From assembly GCA_017630395.1 (NCBI GenBank), contig JAGBVI010000065.1, positions 1 to 64,000 on the forward strand: a stretch of DNA of 64,000 nt, in the 5' to 3' direction. Position numbers and translations under genes: made by a program. Below the pieces are notes generated by a model. That model was given only the letters and a program-made list of their open reading frames with translations. It did not search any database and had not been told where the DNA came from. The stretch's first letter is position 1; every line of letters begins with the position of its first letter. Source of the DNA: Paludibacteraceae bacterium. Lineage in GTDB: Bacteria > Bacteroidota > Bacteroidia > Bacteroidales > Paludibacteraceae. Shown here one piece after another: positions 61,655 through 64,000 of the stretch.

Positions 61655-64000
61655 TTATTCTTCTTTGATAATCTTAGTTGTATATTGGAACGAATTATTA
61701 TGAATTTTCAGTAGATACATACCCTTTTTTAGAGATGTAACATCTAATTGGGTTTTATTATCAACCATTTTTTCAATCAATATTCTACCTGAAATATCGC
61801 AGATTACAATCTGACATCTCTCTTGAGTCATAGATATATGCAAGAAGTCGCGAACAGGGTTCGGATAAACTATGGCACTATTTTCATCTACAATAATGGT
61901 AGGAACATCTGTTTTTGCAGGATTTTCTTTATTAAATGTAGGCAATGATGTAACCTCCCATGAGTTCTCATTTTTGTTAAGAGAAAAACGAGCAAAGGAT
62001 TCCCCTTTGAGGTGAGGTTTGTAACAAATTGAGTCGATGACAATAGTATCTCCATTTGCGATTTTAGATAAAGAAACAGTCTGAGTTCTAGATGTCGGTA
62101 GTGAAAAATTGGTGTGTAGTGGACCTTGTTCCGGTTGAGAATCCGCCCAAAATACCTTATACCCTTTAGCCGGAATGGTGGTTGCGACAGAATCTGTAGC
62201 AGGGATTTGGAATTTTGTCAAATTCTTTCTTGCATCCGATAAGAAGTAACCGGCAAGATTTACGCTTTCCCAACCATCGTTGTAGATTTCAATCCAATCA
62301 TTACTTTCTCTTGCTTCATCGACAAAAGTACTATTGGAGATGCAAATCTCGTTTAGATATAGATTTTCTTCTTTATTAAGTTCTTCATCCTCTGTCTCTT
62401 TTTCAAAGAAAGCACGAAGAGTACCTCCAAAGAAATGGTCGTCATAAAAAGATTTTTCGTTGCAAACTTTTTTATGGATAATATCTTTTTGAGAAGTTTG
62501 AATATCCATGTCAAAATAGAGTGTATTACTAGTTTTAGTGTGGTTATGAACTTCAACTGCAATTATATTTTTCCCATTGCGGAATGCAGATGCAGGAAGA
62601 GTGATGTCATAAGTTTTGCGGGACGCACCAAAGTAAACTTTCGATTTGTCGTCATAAGCAATTTCTCCGTCAAGTAAATTTGCTCTAACAATTTCTTTCC
62701 CATTTAGGTAAACAATAGCTGCATCATTAACGGTTGTAGATAAAGTGATGTCGCCAAATCCGGTGGTGTCATTAATCTGTAAATTGTATCTAAAATAAGC
62801 CGTTGTAATATAGTCTTCTCCGTTAGACTCGTGCATGTTTAGTTGAGAATCTGTGTTTTCGTATCCAAATCCCATTCGCCCATTTATATTTTTCCAATTA
62901 TTACAGTCAAAATCAATATTTTTCCAATTAGGATCGGTTATTTCTCCTCGGTCATAACACTTCCAATAGTAAGCATAAGAGTAGTAGGGCTCTCTTTCTG
63001 TAACCTCCCAGTGATCAAATTTATATCCCGGAGGAACAATCGGTTCAACACTTAGTGGAAGGTTTTCAAAATAGTTGCTATACAAATTGGAAACATCAGC
63101 AGTTTCAAAGTGATTGATTTTGTATTGAACCATAGGAATGTCACTAAGAATATTTAAAGCGCATGAGTCGCTATAGTAAAGTCCGTGAGAAGTGAGATTG
63201 AATAAGTTTTTAGGGCGCACTTTTGCGAATGCTTTAATTTTAGAGATTCCGTTACTATATCCACTCGCAGCCCCTTTTTGTCTTCTGAAGTAGTTTAATT
63301 CTGAAGAGATAATGGAGGTAACACTATCCAATTGAGCATTTAGTCGTTTTTCAGAAAAAGTAGTAGGGAGGTGCACAACCATTTTGGTCATCAAGCGAAA
63401 TCTAAAAAGGTCGTTTTTCAAAAAAGCGTCAAACAATTGATTCGATCTAGCATATTTGTAGGAGTTAGTATTTCTGTTGTCCTCATAAAGAGAAAATCCA
63501 AAGTCGGTATCATATAAAATCCATCTCCACTTGCCATTCTTTTTTTTCTTCCATGCTTTTATGTTACCTCTGGGCCAATCCCTATTGCAGAGATAGATTT
63601 CGGCAGTCAGATAGTTTAATAATTCTTCCACATCGACGTATGCACAAATAGAATCATACATACCATCAGCATTCATATCTTTCACATTGGTAAAATATTC
63701 AAACATATCACTATAGTCAGATTCATTGCCAGCATTATCATATTTGTTGCTACCTTCATGGATATAAATACTATCTTCATCTAAACCATAATTAGAGAAA
63801 ACGAAGTCTTCACCGGTTCGTTCTCGTATATTTAGCATTCCGTAGTAGGAGCCGTTAATATATACCGCTGCAGGTTCGTAAGCTTGATGATCAATGTCCA
63901 TTCTGCCAATCAGAGCAGATTGAAGAAAACCATCTCGAAGCATGGTTGAGCTATAATCATTCCCCGAATTTCTAAGAACGATGCTTTTCCACTTTAAATT
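61655..64000 (-). CDS. CotH-kinase/lamin-tail protein with T9SS sorting domain (partial, 5' end outside window)
   Basis: The frame is open to the window edge, so the N-terminus is missing; at least 781 codons are present. Near the edge is a CotH-kinase-like domain (SIVLRNSGNDYSSTMLRDGF, YINGSYYGMLNIRERTGEDF, WILYDTDFGFSLYEDNR). A beta-sandwich domain (DITLSTTVNDAAIVYLNGKE) and a lamin-tail domain (LYLNEICISN, NDWIEIYNDG, VNLAGYFLSD) follow. It ends with a T9SS type A sorting domain (VYPNPVRDFLHIS, GMYLLKIH). It should be exported by the type IX system and anchored or released at the surface. CotH relatives phosphorylate proteins, but the substrate here is unknown. Confidence 0.93.
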   Translation of the reverse strand, partial: NLKWKSIVLRNSGNDYSSTMLRDGFLQSALIGRMDIDHQAYEPAAVYINGSYYGMLNIRERTGEDFVFSNYGLDEDSIYIHEGSNKYDNAGNESDYSDMFEYFTNVKDMNADGMYDSICAYVDVEELLNYLTAEIYLCNRDWPRGNIKAWKKKKNGKWRWILYDTDFGFSLYEDNRNTNSYKYARSNQLFDAFLKNDLFRFRLMTKMVVHLPTTFSEKRLNAQLDSVTSIISSELNYFRRQKGAASGYSNGISKIKAFAKVRPKNLFNLTSHGLYYSDSCALNILSDIPMVQYKINHFETADVSNLYSNYFENLPLSVEPIVPPGYKFDHWEVTEREPYYSYAYYWKCYDRGEITDPNWKNIDFDCNNWKNINGRMGFGYENTDSQLNMHESNGEDYITTAYFRYNLQINDTTGFGDITLSTTVNDAAIVYLNGKEIVRANLLDGEIAYDDKSKVYFGASRKTYDITLPASAFRNGKNIIAVEVHNHTKTSNTLYFDMDIQTSQKDIIHKKVCNEKSFYDDHFFGGTLRAFFEKETEDEELNKEENLYLNEICISNSTFVDEARESNDWIEIYNDGWESVNLAGYFLSDARKNLTKFQIPATDSVATTIPAKGYKVFWADSQPEQGPLHTNFSLPTSRTQTVSLSKIANGDTIVIDSICYKPHLKGESFARFSLNKNENSWEVTSLPTFNKENPAKTDVPTIIVDENSAIVYPNPVRDFLHISMTQERCQIVICDISGRILIEKMVDNKTQLDVTSLKKGMYLLKIHNNSFQYTTKIIKEE

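Overview
The window comes from a low-GC member of the Bacteroidota, most likely order Bacteroidales. Three things point there: a complete type IX secretion (T9SS) core cluster in the order porP-gldK-gldL-gldM-gldN (29789-35637), a secreted protein ending in a T9SS type A sorting domain (61655-64000), and promoters of the Bacteroidota type (TTTG, about 19 bases, TAnnTTTG) upstream of many genes. Shine-Dalgarno sequences are mostly absent. I see no phage, no CRISPR array, no rRNA and no intact insertion sequence.

Layout. 1-3100: a GT14-like glycosyltransferase followed by two decayed glycosyltransferase genes. 3100-7633 (minus): GT2 glycosyltransferase, YfhO-like membrane protein and trpS. 7739-10865 (plus): two VanZ-like proteins, a membrane metallophosphoesterase and a GT4 glycosyltransferase. 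11141-14045 (minus): tRNA-Gln followed at once by a short metH. 14218-17520: YjbQ, LOG-family protein, Kdo-kinase-like protein, glycosyltransferase. 17828-26010 (minus): a tightly packed seven-gene run (CPA2 antiporter, acyltransferase, AlkD-like protein, ruvB, 2-hydroxyacid dehydrogenase, two glycosyltransferases). 26131-29651: a candidate small RNA, then tyrS and efp transcribed divergently, a methyltransferase-like gene and a DUF2795 protein. 29789-35637: T9SS core. 35767-39205: leuS and rplS. 39330-48865: an envelope-biogenesis run (three SurA/PpiC-related proteins, an OstA/LptA-like protein, a TonB-dependent receptor, a sugar MFS transporter), followed by a ROK glucokinase. 50080-53351 (minus): PIF1-like helicase and prmA. 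53545-56640: a His/aromatic/Ser-rich secreted protein, a FadL-like outer membrane protein and YraN. 56664-58089 (minus): tadA with a coupled small DNA-binding-like protein, and an NlpC/P60 protein lacking its catalytic Cys and His. 58621-61188: cysS and a membrane acyltransferase. 61655-64000 (minus): a CotH/lamin-tail T9SS cargo cut by the window edge.

Common themes are surface glycan assembly (eight intact or broken glycosyltransferase-type genes plus YfhO, a Kdo-kinase-like protein and acyltransferases), outer-membrane protein folding and secretion, and core translation genes scattered between them. Features outside ordinary annotation are: a dispersed intergenic repeat of about 180 bp in four copies (one inverted, one truncated) with a possible conserved stem; a likely catalytically dead NlpC/P60 protein; a metH lacking the reactivation domain whose only visible promoter lies before tRNA-Gln; a candidate 80-nt RNA with its own promoter and terminator; and a higher-GC patch of unknown origin at 61200-61550. 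I found no single multigene locus that is clearly a new system.
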